In this document: in pieces, positions 45,085 through 54,490 of the stretch | Layout of the letters: each line of letters begins with the position of its first letter | Numbering within the stretch: the stretch's first letter is position 1 | Source: Gemmatimonas sp. | Lineage (GTDB): Bacteria > Gemmatimonadota > Gemmatimonadetes > Gemmatimonadales > Gemmatimonadaceae | Reading direction: 5' to 3' | Length of the DNA: 64,000 bases | Assembly (NCBI RefSeq): GCF_031426495.1 | Contig: NZ_JANPLK010000059.1 | Location: forward strand, 62,001 to 126,000 | Notes under the pieces: generated by a model | Seen by the model: only the letters and a program-made list of their open reading frames with translations | What the model was told of the DNA's origin: nothing | Databases searched by the model: none | Program-made: the position numbers and the translations under genes

Positions 45085-47055
45085 TCAGCGCTGCCGCGGA
45101 ATATCGATTGACGGACTGCGGCCGAAGAAGCCGACGGGCTTGATGGCAAAGCTGTGCCACGCCACCGGCATCACTGGCCAGTCTTCCGGACGCGGCACAT
45201 GGTGGAAGCCAAGGGTGAGCCAGGTGACCACGTCGGTGTTGGCGATGGCGCGATTGGCCGACGTCCATTTCGTGAGTCCGTCACCGGCTACGCTGTTGGT
45301 GGGATAGTCACCGCTCGCATATAGCTCAGCCGGCGCGTACGGTGTGGTCCACAGCGTGTGATCCACAAACCCGGCGCGTTGGCGCATGTAGTCGTCGGGC
45401 GTCATCAGCGACATCGCGCCATGTCCTTCGATTTCGTAGCCCACCGGCCAGCCGAACGCGTTGTTCACCGCCGGATTCACAATGCGCCACACTTCCGGCG
45501 CATTCATGGCCGACATGCGCATGCCATCCTTCTCGGTCTGCGCCGTGGTTGTGTTGACCGTCCAGATGCTGCGGCGCGGATTCTCCTTGGGCAGCGTCGT
45601 CGTCTGTAACTTGTCGACGAGGAGGGAGTTCTGCGTGCCGTCCACATCCATGTCGAGGCGGAATGAGAAGAAATGGCTGTGGTTCACGCCCACGAGCTTG
45701 TTGGCGATCATCCGCCCGTAGTCGTTGTCCTTCGGGGTTCCCGATGCGGCTTTCACCTGGTCCATGCCGGTCGCGCCCAGGTTCACCGTGATCGCGCCGT
45801 CTTGGCTCAGCACCCAGTCGAACAGGTAGTCGTAATTACCGGCGTTCATGTACATGCGCAACACGAGGTCGGTGCGCGGCCGCGCTTCGTTCACGCTCCC
45901 GGCGGCGCGCGTGTGCCGCCATGCCACGTCGCCGGTGTTGCGCTCGAACAAGCACGCGGTGCGCTGACGCTCGCGCGGCGCGCCTTTCGCCGTCACCACA
46001 TAGCTGTGGAAGTACGTCGCGTACTCCGGACATTCCACGCCGGGCTCGAGCGAGCTGGCGATGCCACCGAAGGCGAACGGGTACGTGCCGAGGTCGAAGT
46101 AGCCCTGGTAGTTCCACGGATCGGAGGGGTCCATGTACGGCACGAACAGCTCCGACAAGGAGCCTTGATACATCACCGAGCGCTCCTTGCCGGCATCGAC
46201 ATAGCGTACGCGCGACACCACGAGCCCGCGGCGCATATCCATGCGGAAGTGGAACTTCCAGTTCTGCCACGACACTTCGTGTCCGTTCAGGGTGTACGTC
46301 GCTCCTTTCGGTTGCACCATCGTCACGGCATTCACGGGCGCGCGCGTAGGGCCGATCTCCTCGGGCGAATGACCGTCGGGCAGTCCGCTGCGCGCGCTGG
46401 CCACGTCCACGATGCGCAGCACTTTCTCGTTGGTGAGATCCACCACCACCACGAACCCGCTGAACGACTCACCGTAGCCGGAGATGCGACCGCGTTCGTC
46501 GTCGCACGTCACGTGCAACACACGCGCGTTGCGCTCCTCGGGCAGATCGAAGTAGCCGTTGTTGGCCGGGCCGCATGACACATGCGTGAAGTCGGTCACG
46601 CCGCGTTGGCGCAGCGCCGCTTTCACCCGCGGGTCCTTCAAGGCCACGCCTTCCGCCGCCTCGGACTCGGGGCCGCTGGTCATGAACTGCTTACCGGGCA
46701 GCTGCGTCCATGACACCAGCTTCTTGCCCGTGACATCCACCACCGCCTCGTAGCCGAACTTGCCCTGGGTGAGATGCACCGTCGCTTCACGCGCGAGCGG
46801 CTGCCCGGGCTGCCACGCCAGCACGGCGCTCTTCACGGGTTCCTTGAGCCCCTCGTACAGCAGGCGGAAGGTGGAGTCGAGTTTGCCCGATGCCTGCAGC
46901 GCGTCGTAGATGGCCCAGTGCTCCTTGGCCGAAAGCTGGTCGAGGGGATGCACTGGGGTTTGCGCCTGCAGTGCGGTACCGGCTACGCTGAGAAGCGCCG
47001 TGATCGCGACAGCAATTCGGCGAGCGATTGGAAGTGACGAACATGAACCGTGCAT
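45085..47055 (-). CDS. Secreted copper amine oxidase
   Basis: 656 residues from the ATG at 47055, with a signal peptide (AVAITALLSVAGTALQAQ). The topaquinone tyrosine is in MYMNAGNYDYLFDW (about residue 405). Copper ligands are in VNHSHFFSFRLDMDVDG (HxH near 457) and GFHHVPRPEDWPVMP near the end. The catalytic base region is YFDLGTYPFAFG (about 318). Copper amine oxidases oxidise primary amines to aldehydes, releasing ammonia and hydrogen peroxide. The enzyme should be periplasmic. It is divergent from the second 7TM-AraC gene, which may control it. Confidence 0.9.
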   Translation of the reverse strand: MHGSCSSLPIARRIAVAITALLSVAGTALQAQTPVHPLDQLSAKEHWAIYDALQASGKLDSTFRLLYEGLKEPVKSAVLAWQPGQPLAREATVHLTQGKFGYEAVVDVTGKKLVSWTQLPGKQFMTSGPESEAAEGVALKDPRVKAALRQRGVTDFTHVSCGPANNGYFDLPEERNARVLHVTCDDERGRISGYGESFSGFVVVVDLTNEKVLRIVDVASARSGLPDGHSPEEIGPTRAPVNAVTMVQPKGATYTLNGHEVSWQNWKFHFRMDMRRGLVVSRVRYVDAGKERSVMYQGSLSELFVPYMDPSDPWNYQGYFDLGTYPFAFGGIASSLEPGVECPEYATYFHSYVVTAKGAPRERQRTACLFERNTGDVAWRHTRAAGSVNEARPRTDLVLRMYMNAGNYDYLFDWVLSQDGAITVNLGATGMDQVKAASGTPKDNDYGRMIANKLVGVNHSHFFSFRLDMDVDGTQNSLLVDKLQTTTLPKENPRRSIWTVNTTTAQTEKDGMRMSAMNAPEVWRIVNPAVNNAFGWPVGYEIEGHGAMSLMTPDDYMRQRAGFVDHTLWTTPYAPAELYASGDYPTNSVAGDGLTKWTSANRAIANTDVVTWLTLGFHHVPRPEDWPVMPVAWHSFAIKPVGFFGRSPSIDIPRQR

Positions 47056-47145
47056 CAGGCGTGGTCTCCGGATACTGGAGCGGGATGACATGTGTCTCGT
47101 CTGCCTAAGTTGCCCCTCCGCTCCAATTACGCAATTGCAGTCAGC

Positions 47146-48312
47146 ATGATCTCCTTCGGTCGCAACAGCATTCTGCTCAGCATCGGCACCGCGCACGGGC
47201 TCGTACTCGCGGCGCTGTTGTGGCGCGCATCGGCCAATCGCACCGCGAATCGTCTGCTGGCGTTGCTCGTCACGATCGTGGCCTTGCGGGTGCTGCCCTA
47301 CATCATCGGCTTCGCCGGGTTCTACGACACGTGGCCGTGGCTGTCGTTCATGCCGTACGAGTGGTCCCTCGCGCTCGGGGCGGTGATCTGGCTGTACATG
47401 CACGTGATCTGCATCGGCGCGCTGCCGCAACGCTGGGGGTGGCACCTGCTTCCCGCGGTCGTGCAGGGGGCATACTACACCGCGGTGTTCGTGCAGCCGC
47501 TGGACTTCAAGAACCACTGGGATTCGGTCGCGCATGTGCCGTACGTCGTGCCGATCGAGACGGCGTGGTCCTTCGTGGCCCTCGTCGTCTACCTGGCTCT
47601 CGCCTGGCGCACGCAGGCGCGCTACCAGCACTGGCTCGATACGGCCCTCTCCAACCGTGAGGAGTACCGGCTCGACTGGCCCCGACGCTTTCTCATCGCC
47701 TGTAGCGTGACCGCCGCCATCTGGGTGTCGCAGACCGTGTACGAAGCGGCGGTTGGTGGTTTCACCTACTTCGACCGCCTGCCGCTCTACCTCTGGTTCT
47801 CGCTGCTGGTCTACGGCCTTGGGCTCGGCGGGCTTCGCAGCGCCGGCCTCATGTATCCGCGACCGGAAGGGCTGGCCGAGCCCGAACCCCAGCTGGTGCC
47901 CACGGCCCCGACCGAGGCCATGGCCGCCCTCCCGAACGCCGAACGGCAGGCCGATTGGCGCGAGATGGGGCAACGCGTTGACGCCGAGGTGCGCGCCAGT
48001 GGGTGGTGGCGAGACCCGGATCTCACCGCCCCGCGGCTCGCCCGTCTGCTGGCCACTAACACCACCTATCTCTCCCGCGCCCTCAATGAGGGGCTCGGCG
48101 TGAACTTCAACGAGTTCATCAACCGGATCCGGGTCGAAGCGGTGCAAGTCGAATTGCGCGCCGCGAACGCCGATCGCGACATCCTCACGATTGCCCTCGA
48201 GGCTGGCTTCAACTCCAAGGCGTCGTTCAACCGCGTCTTCAAGCGCGTCGCATCGGTCACTCCGACCGAATTCAAGCGCTCGGCCCACGCCGCGACGTCT
48301 CAAACTCCATAA
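47146..48312 (+). CDS. 7TM-AraC membrane transcription regulator (copy 2)
   Basis: 388 residues from the ATG at 47146 (the frame to 47092 adds an unlikely leader). Same plan as the copy at 25.3-26.4 kb: about seven spans beginning MISFGRNSILLSIGTAHGLV, a linker with VPTAPTEAMAALPNAERQAD, and a C-terminal AraC helix-turn-helix (LTAPRLARLLATNTTYLSRA and FNSKASFNRVFKRVASVTP). Shared strings with copy 1 include the GRNSI start and GFAG-x-YD. It reads in the same direction as the following S41 peptidase and away from the amine oxidase. Confidence 0.9.
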   Translation: MISFGRNSILLSIGTAHGLVLAALLWRASANRTANRLLALLVTIVALRVLPYIIGFAGFYDTWPWLSFMPYEWSLALGAVIWLYMHVICIGALPQRWGWHLLPAVVQGAYYTAVFVQPLDFKNHWDSVAHVPYVVPIETAWSFVALVVYLALAWRTQARYQHWLDTALSNREEYRLDWPRRFLIACSVTAAIWVSQTVYEAAVGGFTYFDRLPLYLWFSLLVYGLGLGGLRSAGLMYPRPEGLAEPEPQLVPTAPTEAMAALPNAERQADWREMGQRVDAEVRASGWWRDPDLTAPRLARLLATNTTYLSRALNEGLGVNFNEFINRIRVEAVQVELRAANADRDILTIALEAGFNSKASFNRVFKRVASVTPTEFKRSAHAATSQTP

Positions 48313-48392
48313 ATCAGCGCCGTTCGTGTACTTGGCGACGCGGGTCGCACGCGGTCTGAGGAGATTCGCGTCGTCCCCATACCGGAGTCCGC

Positions 48393-50378
48393 ATGTCGTT
48401 CGCGTCGTTCCTGTCGTTCGTGTCAACGCTGTCCCGCGCTCTCATCATCGCCGCAGTTGCCGCGGCGTCCGCCGTGTCGCTCGCGTCCGCCCAGTCCGAG
48501 CCCTCAGATACTCCGCCCGCCGCAGTGGCCTACGTGCCGCGTACGCTGGCGCCGGCCGAGCTGGCCGCCGACATCGCGCTGCTACGCCGCGCCCTGAATG
48601 AGGTGCATGCCGGGTGGGATCGCTACACGCCGCGGAGAGTCCTTGATAGTGCGTTCGCGCGCCTTGAACGCCGCGCCGCGCAGCCCATGACCGACATGGA
48701 CTTCTACCATGACGTCGCGCTGCTCCTGGCGCAGATGCGGTGCGATCACACCAAGGCCGAGCTGCCGCGCTCCATCTATCAGTATCGCACCACCCAACCC
48801 ACGTTCTTGCCGGTTCGGGTCCGGATACTTGGCGACCGGATCTTCGTAAAGACCGGGGCCGGACTGGCGCGCGGCACCGAGATCCGCGCCATCAACGGCA
48901 TCGCCGCCACGGACGTGATCGCGCGCCTCTCCCGCTACGTCGCGGTTGACGGCTTCACCGACTTCGTGCGCACCGCCCGCCTGGAGTCGGACGGGGATCT
49001 CATGGGTAACGACCTCGATCACTATTGGCCGTTCGAGTTCGGGTTCGCCCGTTCATGGACTCTGACCCTCTTGAACGCGGCCGGGGCCACGAGCACCGTC
49101 ACCCGCGCCCCGATCACGTACGCGGCGTGGCAGGCGCTTGGCGACGCCGAGACGGTCGACTTCCGCACCGGGACCTCGTGGCGCGCCCTCGATGATTCGA
49201 CCGCACTGCTCACCGTGCGCAGCTTCGTGAATTACCGCACGCCGGTGTCGGTCGATTCGCTGTATGGCGCGCTCTTCGACGCCGTTCGCGCGCGCGGCGT
49301 GAGGCACCTGGTCGTAGATCTGCGCGACAACGGCGGTGGCTCGGACGACGCGGCGTGGGGCCTCGTGCGTCATCTCATTGCGGAGCCCGTGACACCGCTC
49401 AGCGCGGTGCGTCGGCGCACGATCAACGTGGCGCCGGAACTGCGCGCCGCGTTCGAGACGTGGAGCGATCCGAAGGCGCTCTTCGCGCCAGACTCACTGG
49501 CGTTCACCCGTCGCGACGATGGCTGGTACGCCGAGCGGTTCGCGACCCCGACGCTCACCCCGGCACCGGGCGCGTTCGCTGGTCGCATTTCCGTGCTCAC
49601 GAGTCGGCAGGTCAGCTCGGCCACGACGATGCTCGTGGCGGTGCTTCAGCAGGCGGGCGCGCGCAGCGGCCGCATTCGCTTGGTGGGCGAGGAGACGGGC
49701 GGAAGCGCCGAGGGGCCGACGGCGGGCCAGATTCTATTTCTGCGGTTGCCCGCGAGCGGCGCGCGGGTGCGCATTCCCCTCAAGCGCACCGACGTGCACG
49801 CGCCATTCATCGCCGGCATGGGCGTGTTCCCTGACATCGATGCCACGGAGTCGATCGATGACCTGCGGGCCAATCGCGATCGCGCGCTGCTCGTGGCGCA
49901 ATCAGCGCCGTGGTCCGTGGTGAATGAGGCGCTCCTGCATCGCACCGTGGGCCTGATGCGAGGCAGCCTCACGTATCGCGACTACGGCAACGGCCGCATG
50001 GTGACCTTGCCCACCGTGCAGCATGTGTCGCCCATCGGCGGCAGTGATGCGTTTCGCGTGCGCACCGTCTACGACGACGGTCCGGGCAAGACGATCTACT
50101 CGACCGACGTGGTGCGGATCGACGGCGATCGGCTCATCGAGGGTGCGCCGGGTGGCGCACAGGACACGCTCACCATCGCGTCACGGCGTGAAACCAAAGA
50201 CGGCACGGAACTCGTGTTGCTCGGCCGCGGGATGGACAACAACCTGCCGGTCGAGTTTCGCTACACGTGGACACTGGGCATGGCGGCGGTGCGCAAGCTC
50301 AAGGAATTCCGCGCGCCGGGTGCTACCGCGTGGGAGTACCGGCACGTGTACGAATTGGCTACGCGAGGCGCTCCATGA
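48393..50378 (+). CDS. Secreted S41-family peptidase
   Basis: 661 residues with a signal peptide (LIIAAVAAASAVSLASAQ) and GGAG upstream of the ATG. An N-terminal helical domain (about 50-140) leads to a PDZ-like region (TEIRAINGIAATDVIARLSR). The protease core has VRHLVVDLRDNGGGSDDAA, then VLTSRQVSSATTMLVAVLQQ with the probable catalytic Ser near 406, and VGEETGGSAEGPT. A long C-terminal domain (about 505-661) follows, not part of the minimal family. It is co-directional with the second 7TM-AraC gene 80 bases upstream. Its 3' end overlaps the convergent ATPase gene by 20 bases. Confidence 0.85.
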   Translation: MSFASFLSFVSTLSRALIIAAVAAASAVSLASAQSEPSDTPPAAVAYVPRTLAPAELAADIALLRRALNEVHAGWDRYTPRRVLDSAFARLERRAAQPMTDMDFYHDVALLLAQMRCDHTKAELPRSIYQYRTTQPTFLPVRVRILGDRIFVKTGAGLARGTEIRAINGIAATDVIARLSRYVAVDGFTDFVRTARLESDGDLMGNDLDHYWPFEFGFARSWTLTLLNAAGATSTVTRAPITYAAWQALGDAETVDFRTGTSWRALDDSTALLTVRSFVNYRTPVSVDSLYGALFDAVRARGVRHLVVDLRDNGGGSDDAAWGLVRHLIAEPVTPLSAVRRRTINVAPELRAAFETWSDPKALFAPDSLAFTRRDDGWYAERFATPTLTPAPGAFAGRISVLTSRQVSSATTMLVAVLQQAGARSGRIRLVGEETGGSAEGPTAGQILFLRLPASGARVRIPLKRTDVHAPFIAGMGVFPDIDATESIDDLRANRDRALLVAQSAPWSVVNEALLHRTVGLMRGSLTYRDYGNGRMVTLPTVQHVSPIGGSDAFRVRTVYDDGPGKTIYSTDVVRIDGDRLIEGAPGGAQDTLTIASRRETKDGTELVLLGRGMDNNLPVEFRYTWTLGMAAVRKLKEFRAPGATAWEYRHVYELATRGAP

Positions 50379-51498
50379 GCCCTGAGAGGTTGCATGACGC
50401 GCGCACGTCCGTGCCGACCGAACGTGGCGTTTGCGAGACGAGGTAGCGACGTGTCGCACCGATCATGTCGGCGGTGCGGTCGAGACGATCCATATCGGCG
50501 GTCGTCGGTGAGGCCGACAGCTTCACCTCAATGGCCCAGCGCTCCTTGCCGAAGTCGAGCACGAGGTCGATCTCGTGCCCGTCGCTCGTTCGAAAAAAGT
50601 ATGGCTCGACACGTTTGCCGTGCGCAGCAAGCTCACCGATGATCTGCTCGATCACATACCCTTCCCAACTGGCGCCAACCCATGGTTGGTTCAGCAGCGT
50701 GTGCTCGTCCGGCACGTTGAGCAGTGCGTGCAGCAGGCCGGAGTCCCGCCAGTAGAGCTTGGGGCTTCGCACGAGTCGCTTTCCGAGGTCGGCCTCGAAG
50801 GGCGGCAGCCGTCGGATCAAAAATGCCCCGACGAGAAAATCGAGGTAGCTGTTGACGGTGTGGTACGATAGACCGAGGCTCTGGCCGATACGCGACGCAT
50901 TCCAGAGCTGTCCATGGACGGCGGCCAAGAGCCGAAGCAGCCGGCCGGTCACTTGCGGCTTGGCCGGCAGTCCCCACGCCGGCAGATCGCGCTGGACCAC
51001 GAGGGCGAGATAGTCGTGCTGCCATTCGGGAAACGCCTGAGGTGCCAGGATGCCACCGTCCGGGAAGCCTCCTCGCAGCCAATGCGACGCGCGCCGAGTG
51101 CGCGCCAGTTCACTCCAACGCAGCGGGGTGAGTTCGATTGTGGACAATCGGCCGGTGAGCGACTCGGACGCGTGTGCGGCGAGGGCCGGGGCGACGGAGC
51201 CGAGCAACAGGAAGCGTCCATGTCGCTTGCGATCCTGGTCGATGGCGCCACGCACGCGCGCAAAGACCTCTGGCCACGCCTGTGCTTCGTCGAGGATGAT
51301 CCGCGCGCGTCCCGTTGTACGTGCTGCCCACTCCAGGTCGAGGCGCAGCCGCTCGGATTCCTGCTCGAGGTCGTAGTACGCGCCACCGAGCGTCTGCGCC
51401 AAGGTGGTCTTGCCGCACTGGCGCGGCCCGACCAACGCGACCGCCGGAGAGCGGGCGAGACGCCGTCGAAGTTCGGAGAGCAGTGACCGCTTGACCAT
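50359..51498 (-). CDS. AAA-type ATPase with DUF4143 domain
   Basis: 379 residues. It has Walker A VGPRQCGKTTLAQTLG (residues 22-37) and Walker B-like IILDEAQAWPEVFARV. A winged-helix-like middle follows (IGQSLGLSYHTVNSYLDFLV). The C-terminal DUF4143 part has a nuclease-fold motif, GHEIDLVLDFGKERWAIEVK, whose D...ExK spacing fits a PD-(D/E)xK-like core that may be inactive or may cut DNA. Function of the family is unsettled. The start codon is two bases from the palindromic promoter at 51500-51533, so its mRNA is probably leaderless. Confidence 0.85.
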   Translation of the reverse strand: MVKRSLLSELRRRLARSPAVALVGPRQCGKTTLAQTLGGAYYDLEQESERLRLDLEWAARTTGRARIILDEAQAWPEVFARVRGAIDQDRKRHGRFLLLGSVAPALAAHASESLTGRLSTIELTPLRWSELARTRRASHWLRGGFPDGGILAPQAFPEWQHDYLALVVQRDLPAWGLPAKPQVTGRLLRLLAAVHGQLWNASRIGQSLGLSYHTVNSYLDFLVGAFLIRRLPPFEADLGKRLVRSPKLYWRDSGLLHALLNVPDEHTLLNQPWVGASWEGYVIEQIIGELAAHGKRVEPYFFRTSDGHEIDLVLDFGKERWAIEVKLSASPTTADMDRLDRTADMIGATRRYLVSQTPRSVGTDVRASCNLSGLMERLA

Positions 51499-51499
51499 G

Positions 51500-51533
51500 C
51501 TTGCAAAATAGAATTACATTTCTATTATGCAAG
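51500..51533. promoter_or_regulatory. Palindromic bidirectional promoter/operator
   Basis: A 34-bp near-perfect AT-rich palindrome with arms CTTGCA-n-AATAGAA and TTCTATT-n-TGCAAG. On the minus strand it reads TTGCAT (51527-51532), 16 bases, TATTTT (51505-51510), then six bases to the ATG, placing +1 on the start codon. On the plus strand it reads TTGCAA (51501-51506), 16 bases, TATTAT (51523-51528), driving the ankyrin gene. The symmetry also makes it a likely repressor site. Confidence 0.65.
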
Positions 51534-51566
51534 ACTCTGAAGCTACGCCATGAGCGCGCCAGCGCC

Positions 51567-52037
51567 ATGAACACGCGAGCGGTTTGGACCTTCGACGCCG
51601 TCGTTCAAGGATTGCTGAACGGCGATTGCACGGCGCTGACGCCGGTCTTCGCCACCCGCAACGGCGACGCGCACTCGAGTGCCATCGTGCAGTGGGTGAG
51701 CGCCGGGGCGTTCGCCGCGGAGCCACAGGCGCTGGCCGAAGCGCTCACCACGGCCTGCTGGCTGGGGGAAGTCGACGTCGCGCGCTATCTGCTCGACCTC
51801 GGCGTCGATCCTGAGGCCGGCACCGGCACGGGCATGAATGCCCTGCACTGGGCGGCGAATCGTGGACAGCTGGCGGTGGTCGAGTTGCTGCTGTCGCGTG
51901 GGGCGTCCTTGACCGCGCTGAGCATGTACGGCGGTACGGCCCTCGATACGGCCGTGTGGTCGGCCGAGCATGAACCCAAGCCGGAACATGCCCGGATCAT
52001 CGCGGCGTTGGTGCAGAGTGGGGCAGCGCCGAGCTGA
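51567..52037 (+). CDS. Ankyrin-repeat protein
   Basis: 156 residues from the ATG at 51567 (the frame upstream to 51501 is promoter DNA). Ankyrin repeats: ALTTACWLGEVDVARYLLDL, then MNALHWAANRGQLAVVELLL, then a partial GGTALDTAVWSAE repeat. The N-terminal 55 residues (FDAVVQGLLNGDCTALTPVF) are a non-canonical cap. No signal or membrane span, so a cytoplasmic protein-binding adaptor. It shares the palindromic promoter region with the divergent ATPase and may act with it. Confidence 0.8.
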   Translation: MNTRAVWTFDAVVQGLLNGDCTALTPVFATRNGDAHSSAIVQWVSAGAFAAEPQALAEALTTACWLGEVDVARYLLDLGVDPEAGTGTGMNALHWAANRGQLAVVELLLSRGASLTALSMYGGTALDTAVWSAEHEPKPEHARIIAALVQSGAAPS

Positions 52038-52067
52038 CAGCGCCGAGCCGACGGCGCGGCGCTGCCC
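52022..52067. terminator. GC-rich hairpin between convergent genes
   Basis: GGGCAGCGCCG (52022-52032) pairs perfectly with CGGCGCTGCCC (52057-52067); an inner alternative pairs CAGCGCCG (52038-52045) with the same right arm. The hairpin includes the stop codon of the ankyrin gene and sits before the convergent stop of the Ig-repeat protein (52076). There is no T-tract on either strand. Confidence 0.4.
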
Positions 52068-52075
52068 CCGTCTGC

Positions 52076-54490
52076 CTATTCGAGTACGATCACGCTGAAC
52101 GCGGCGTTGGCGACGTTCTGCGTCTGCATACTGTGGCAGTGGACGTTGACGGTAAGGTGGGACCCCTCCCCGGCCCAGCTTCCCACCGCGCAGGTCACGG
52201 GCGCGTTGCCGTTCGCGCCAACGAGGACGATCTCGCGGCCGTCGATATCCGGGCGCGCCAGATTGGTGAAGGTGACGGTGTAGTTCCCGGTCGAGTTGTG
52301 TACCACGAAGGTGTTGCTGTTATTCGATTGCGCCTTGTTCGCTGCGCTCGGAGAGTAGACGAAACCGAGTGGCGAGTCCGGCTGATCGGCGTTGACCCAG
52401 CCCCAGCGAGCGCCCGTGCGACCACGGGAAATCGTCATCGTATTGAATTGCGCGTCGATGAACAGCGGGTTATCGGTGATCGTGCAGTACACATTGGTGA
52501 TGTTGGGTACGCTCCTGTTCTGGACATGGCACGATGTGCGGGGCGTGATGGCGGAAACGATCGATGCGGTTCCCTCCCCCGTTTCCTGTCCCATGTTCAC
52601 CGCGTAGCGCCCGGTCCCGAGGCGAGAGCTGACCTGGACTCCACCCAGCGACGCGAAGGAGTAGCCGGCCAGGGCCGCCGCACTCGCCGACGCCGAGCTG
52701 TTGGAGAAGAAGGCCAGGTAGCCACCGAGCGTACCCGAGCCAAGCACGACGATGTTGAACGCAGTGTTCACTGCTTGAGCAGTGGTGAGACTGACGCAAA
52801 AGACGCTCGCTCGCAGGTCGTCACCGACGTCGGACCAAGTGGTCACGTTGCACGTCCGTCCGTCGTTGGCGTAGGGCGTGACAAAGACATTCTCGCGGAA
52901 GGTGCTCTTGCCGAACTTTGCGAGGCGCTCGAAGAGGACCTCGTATGTGCCGGTTGCCGTGCGCGTGGCGGTGATCGATCCGCCCGTCACATTCTTCCGA
53001 TAGTTGCTGCTGGGAACATACGAAACGCCAATCGCCTCATTCAACCGTTCGACCCACGCGTACGCGAAGCGATCCCCTTCGTCCACCCGTATGACCCTGA
53101 CGACCATTGCGCCGACCACACCGTCGACCGTCGCCTGAATGTTCACCGAGCCGGCGGAGACCGCCGTGATCACCCCAGTGGTCGCGTTCACCGACGCGAT
53201 GGCGGGATTGACTGATGACCACGTCACCGCGCGTCCAGCGATCGCTGTCCCGCCTGCGTTCCGTGCCACGACGGTTGGTGTGAGCGTCGCGCCGATCAGC
53301 AGCTGTTTGAGATTGGGCGTGACCTCAACCGACGTGATGAGGGGATTCACGGTGAGGCTCGCCGTCGCTGACTTTCCTTCCGAGGTCGCCGTGATCGTCA
53401 CCGGCCCAGTAGTCACGCCGACCACGTAGCCGCCCGAACTCACGGTGGCGCGATCTGGCATGCTCGAAGTCCAGGTGACCGTTCGCCCCGTGAGCACATT
53501 GTTGCTCGCGTCGCGCAGCGTTGCGGTCAGCTGCAGAAACGTGGCCACAAGAACCGTACCCGAGGCCGGAGTGATCGCGATGCTGTTCACCGGAACCGAC
53601 GTCACGGTGATCGCGACCGTAGCGCTGACTCCCTCGGACGTGGCGGTGATGATCACGGCTCCAGGCGCGATACCGGTGACCACGCCCGTCGTGCTCACAG
53701 AGGCGAGGGTCGGCGTACCGGAGCTCCATACCACGGTGCGATTACTAAGGACGTTTCCAGCGGCGTCGCGAACCGTCGCTGTGAGCGGAAGCTGGCTGCC
53801 CGGCTGTACGGTGCCTGCCGCCGGCGTGAGCACGATGCTGCTCACTGGCACCGGCGTGACCGTGACCGCGGCGGTTGCGCTACGTCCCTCCGACGTCACG
53901 CTGATGGTGGCAGTACCGGCACTAACCGCTGTGACCACGCCGCCCTGCGAGACACTGGCGACGCCCGGGGACAGGCTGCTCCAGCTGAGGATACGCCCGG
54001 TCAACACGTTGCCAGCATTGTCGCGCACGACGGCCGCCAGTGGAGCGCTGGAGCCCACGGTGAGGGTCGCGGTCGCTGGCGTCAGGCTGATCGTGGCGAT
54101 CGACGGCGCCGACACGGTCAGCGCACCGACGGCGATCTCGCCGAGGGCCGATGCGAGGATGCTGGTGCGGCCGGGGGCAAGTGTCGTGACGAGTCCGGTC
54201 GCACTCACCGTCGCCACGCTTTGCACGCTGCTACTCCACTGCACGGTCGGCGTCGGACTGCAGTTGGTGGCATTGAACGTCGCGGTGAACTGCCGCGTTT
54301 CACCCGCGGTCACCGTACTCGTTTCCGGAGAAACGCGCACGCTCGATACCGCGCAGGGTTGCGTTGTGGGGTCTCCCGAACTGCCGCAGGCAGCCATCGC
54401 ACCGCTGAGAAGTACGGAAAGCGCAGCAACGCCCAACTGACGGCTGAAAGCGGCGCTCGAACGGTGGAAGGGTCGACTATTTCTCGACAT
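52076..54490 (-). CDS. Lipoprotein with five Ig-like repeats and three C-terminal repeats
   Basis: 804 residues. The signal ends LLSGAMAAC (lipobox near residue 35). Five bacterial Ig-like (Big_2-type) domains follow, each with a start like SSIVLTPAAGTVQPGSQLPL and an end like GTATISVTSEGRSATAAVTV. The last 300 residues are three related units, each ending with a pair of cysteines and a strand such as AFNIVVL or AAFSVIVL. Surface-anchored adhesin or matrix protein is the best guess. Its start overlaps the end of the ankyrin gene by 14 bases. Confidence 0.8.
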   Translation of the reverse strand: MSRNSRPFHRSSAAFSRQLGVAALSVLLSGAMAACGSSGDPTTQPCAVSSVRVSPETSTVTAGETRQFTATFNATNCSPTPTVQWSSSVQSVATVSATGLVTTLAPGRTSILASALGEIAVGALTVSAPSIATISLTPATATLTVGSSAPLAAVVRDNAGNVLTGRILSWSSLSPGVASVSQGGVVTAVSAGTATISVTSEGRSATAAVTVTPVPVSSIVLTPAAGTVQPGSQLPLTATVRDAAGNVLSNRTVVWSSGTPTLASVSTTGVVTGIAPGAVIITATSEGVSATVAITVTSVPVNSIAITPASGTVLVATFLQLTATLRDASNNVLTGRTVTWTSSMPDRATVSSGGYVVGVTTGPVTITATSEGKSATASLTVNPLITSVEVTPNLKQLLIGATLTPTVVARNAGGTAIAGRAVTWSSVNPAIASVNATTGVITAVSAGSVNIQATVDGVVGAMVVRVIRVDEGDRFAYAWVERLNEAIGVSYVPSSNYRKNVTGGSITATRTATGTYEVLFERLAKFGKSTFRENVFVTPYANDGRTCNVTTWSDVGDDLRASVFCVSLTTAQAVNTAFNIVVLGSGTLGGYLAFFSNSSASASAAALAGYSFASLGGVQVSSRLGTGRYAVNMGQETGEGTASIVSAITPRTSCHVQNRSVPNITNVYCTITDNPLFIDAQFNTMTISRGRTGARWGWVNADQPDSPLGFVYSPSAANKAQSNNSNTFVVHNSTGNYTVTFTNLARPDIDGREIVLVGANGNAPVTCAVGSWAGEGSHLTVNVHCHSMQTQNVANAAFSVIVLE

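Noticed and set aside
45085..48426. 1113-codon minus-strand frame as one gene
   Set aside because: Only 45085-47055 codes for the amine oxidase; the rest runs antisense through the 7TM-AraC gene and lies upstream of the signal peptide.
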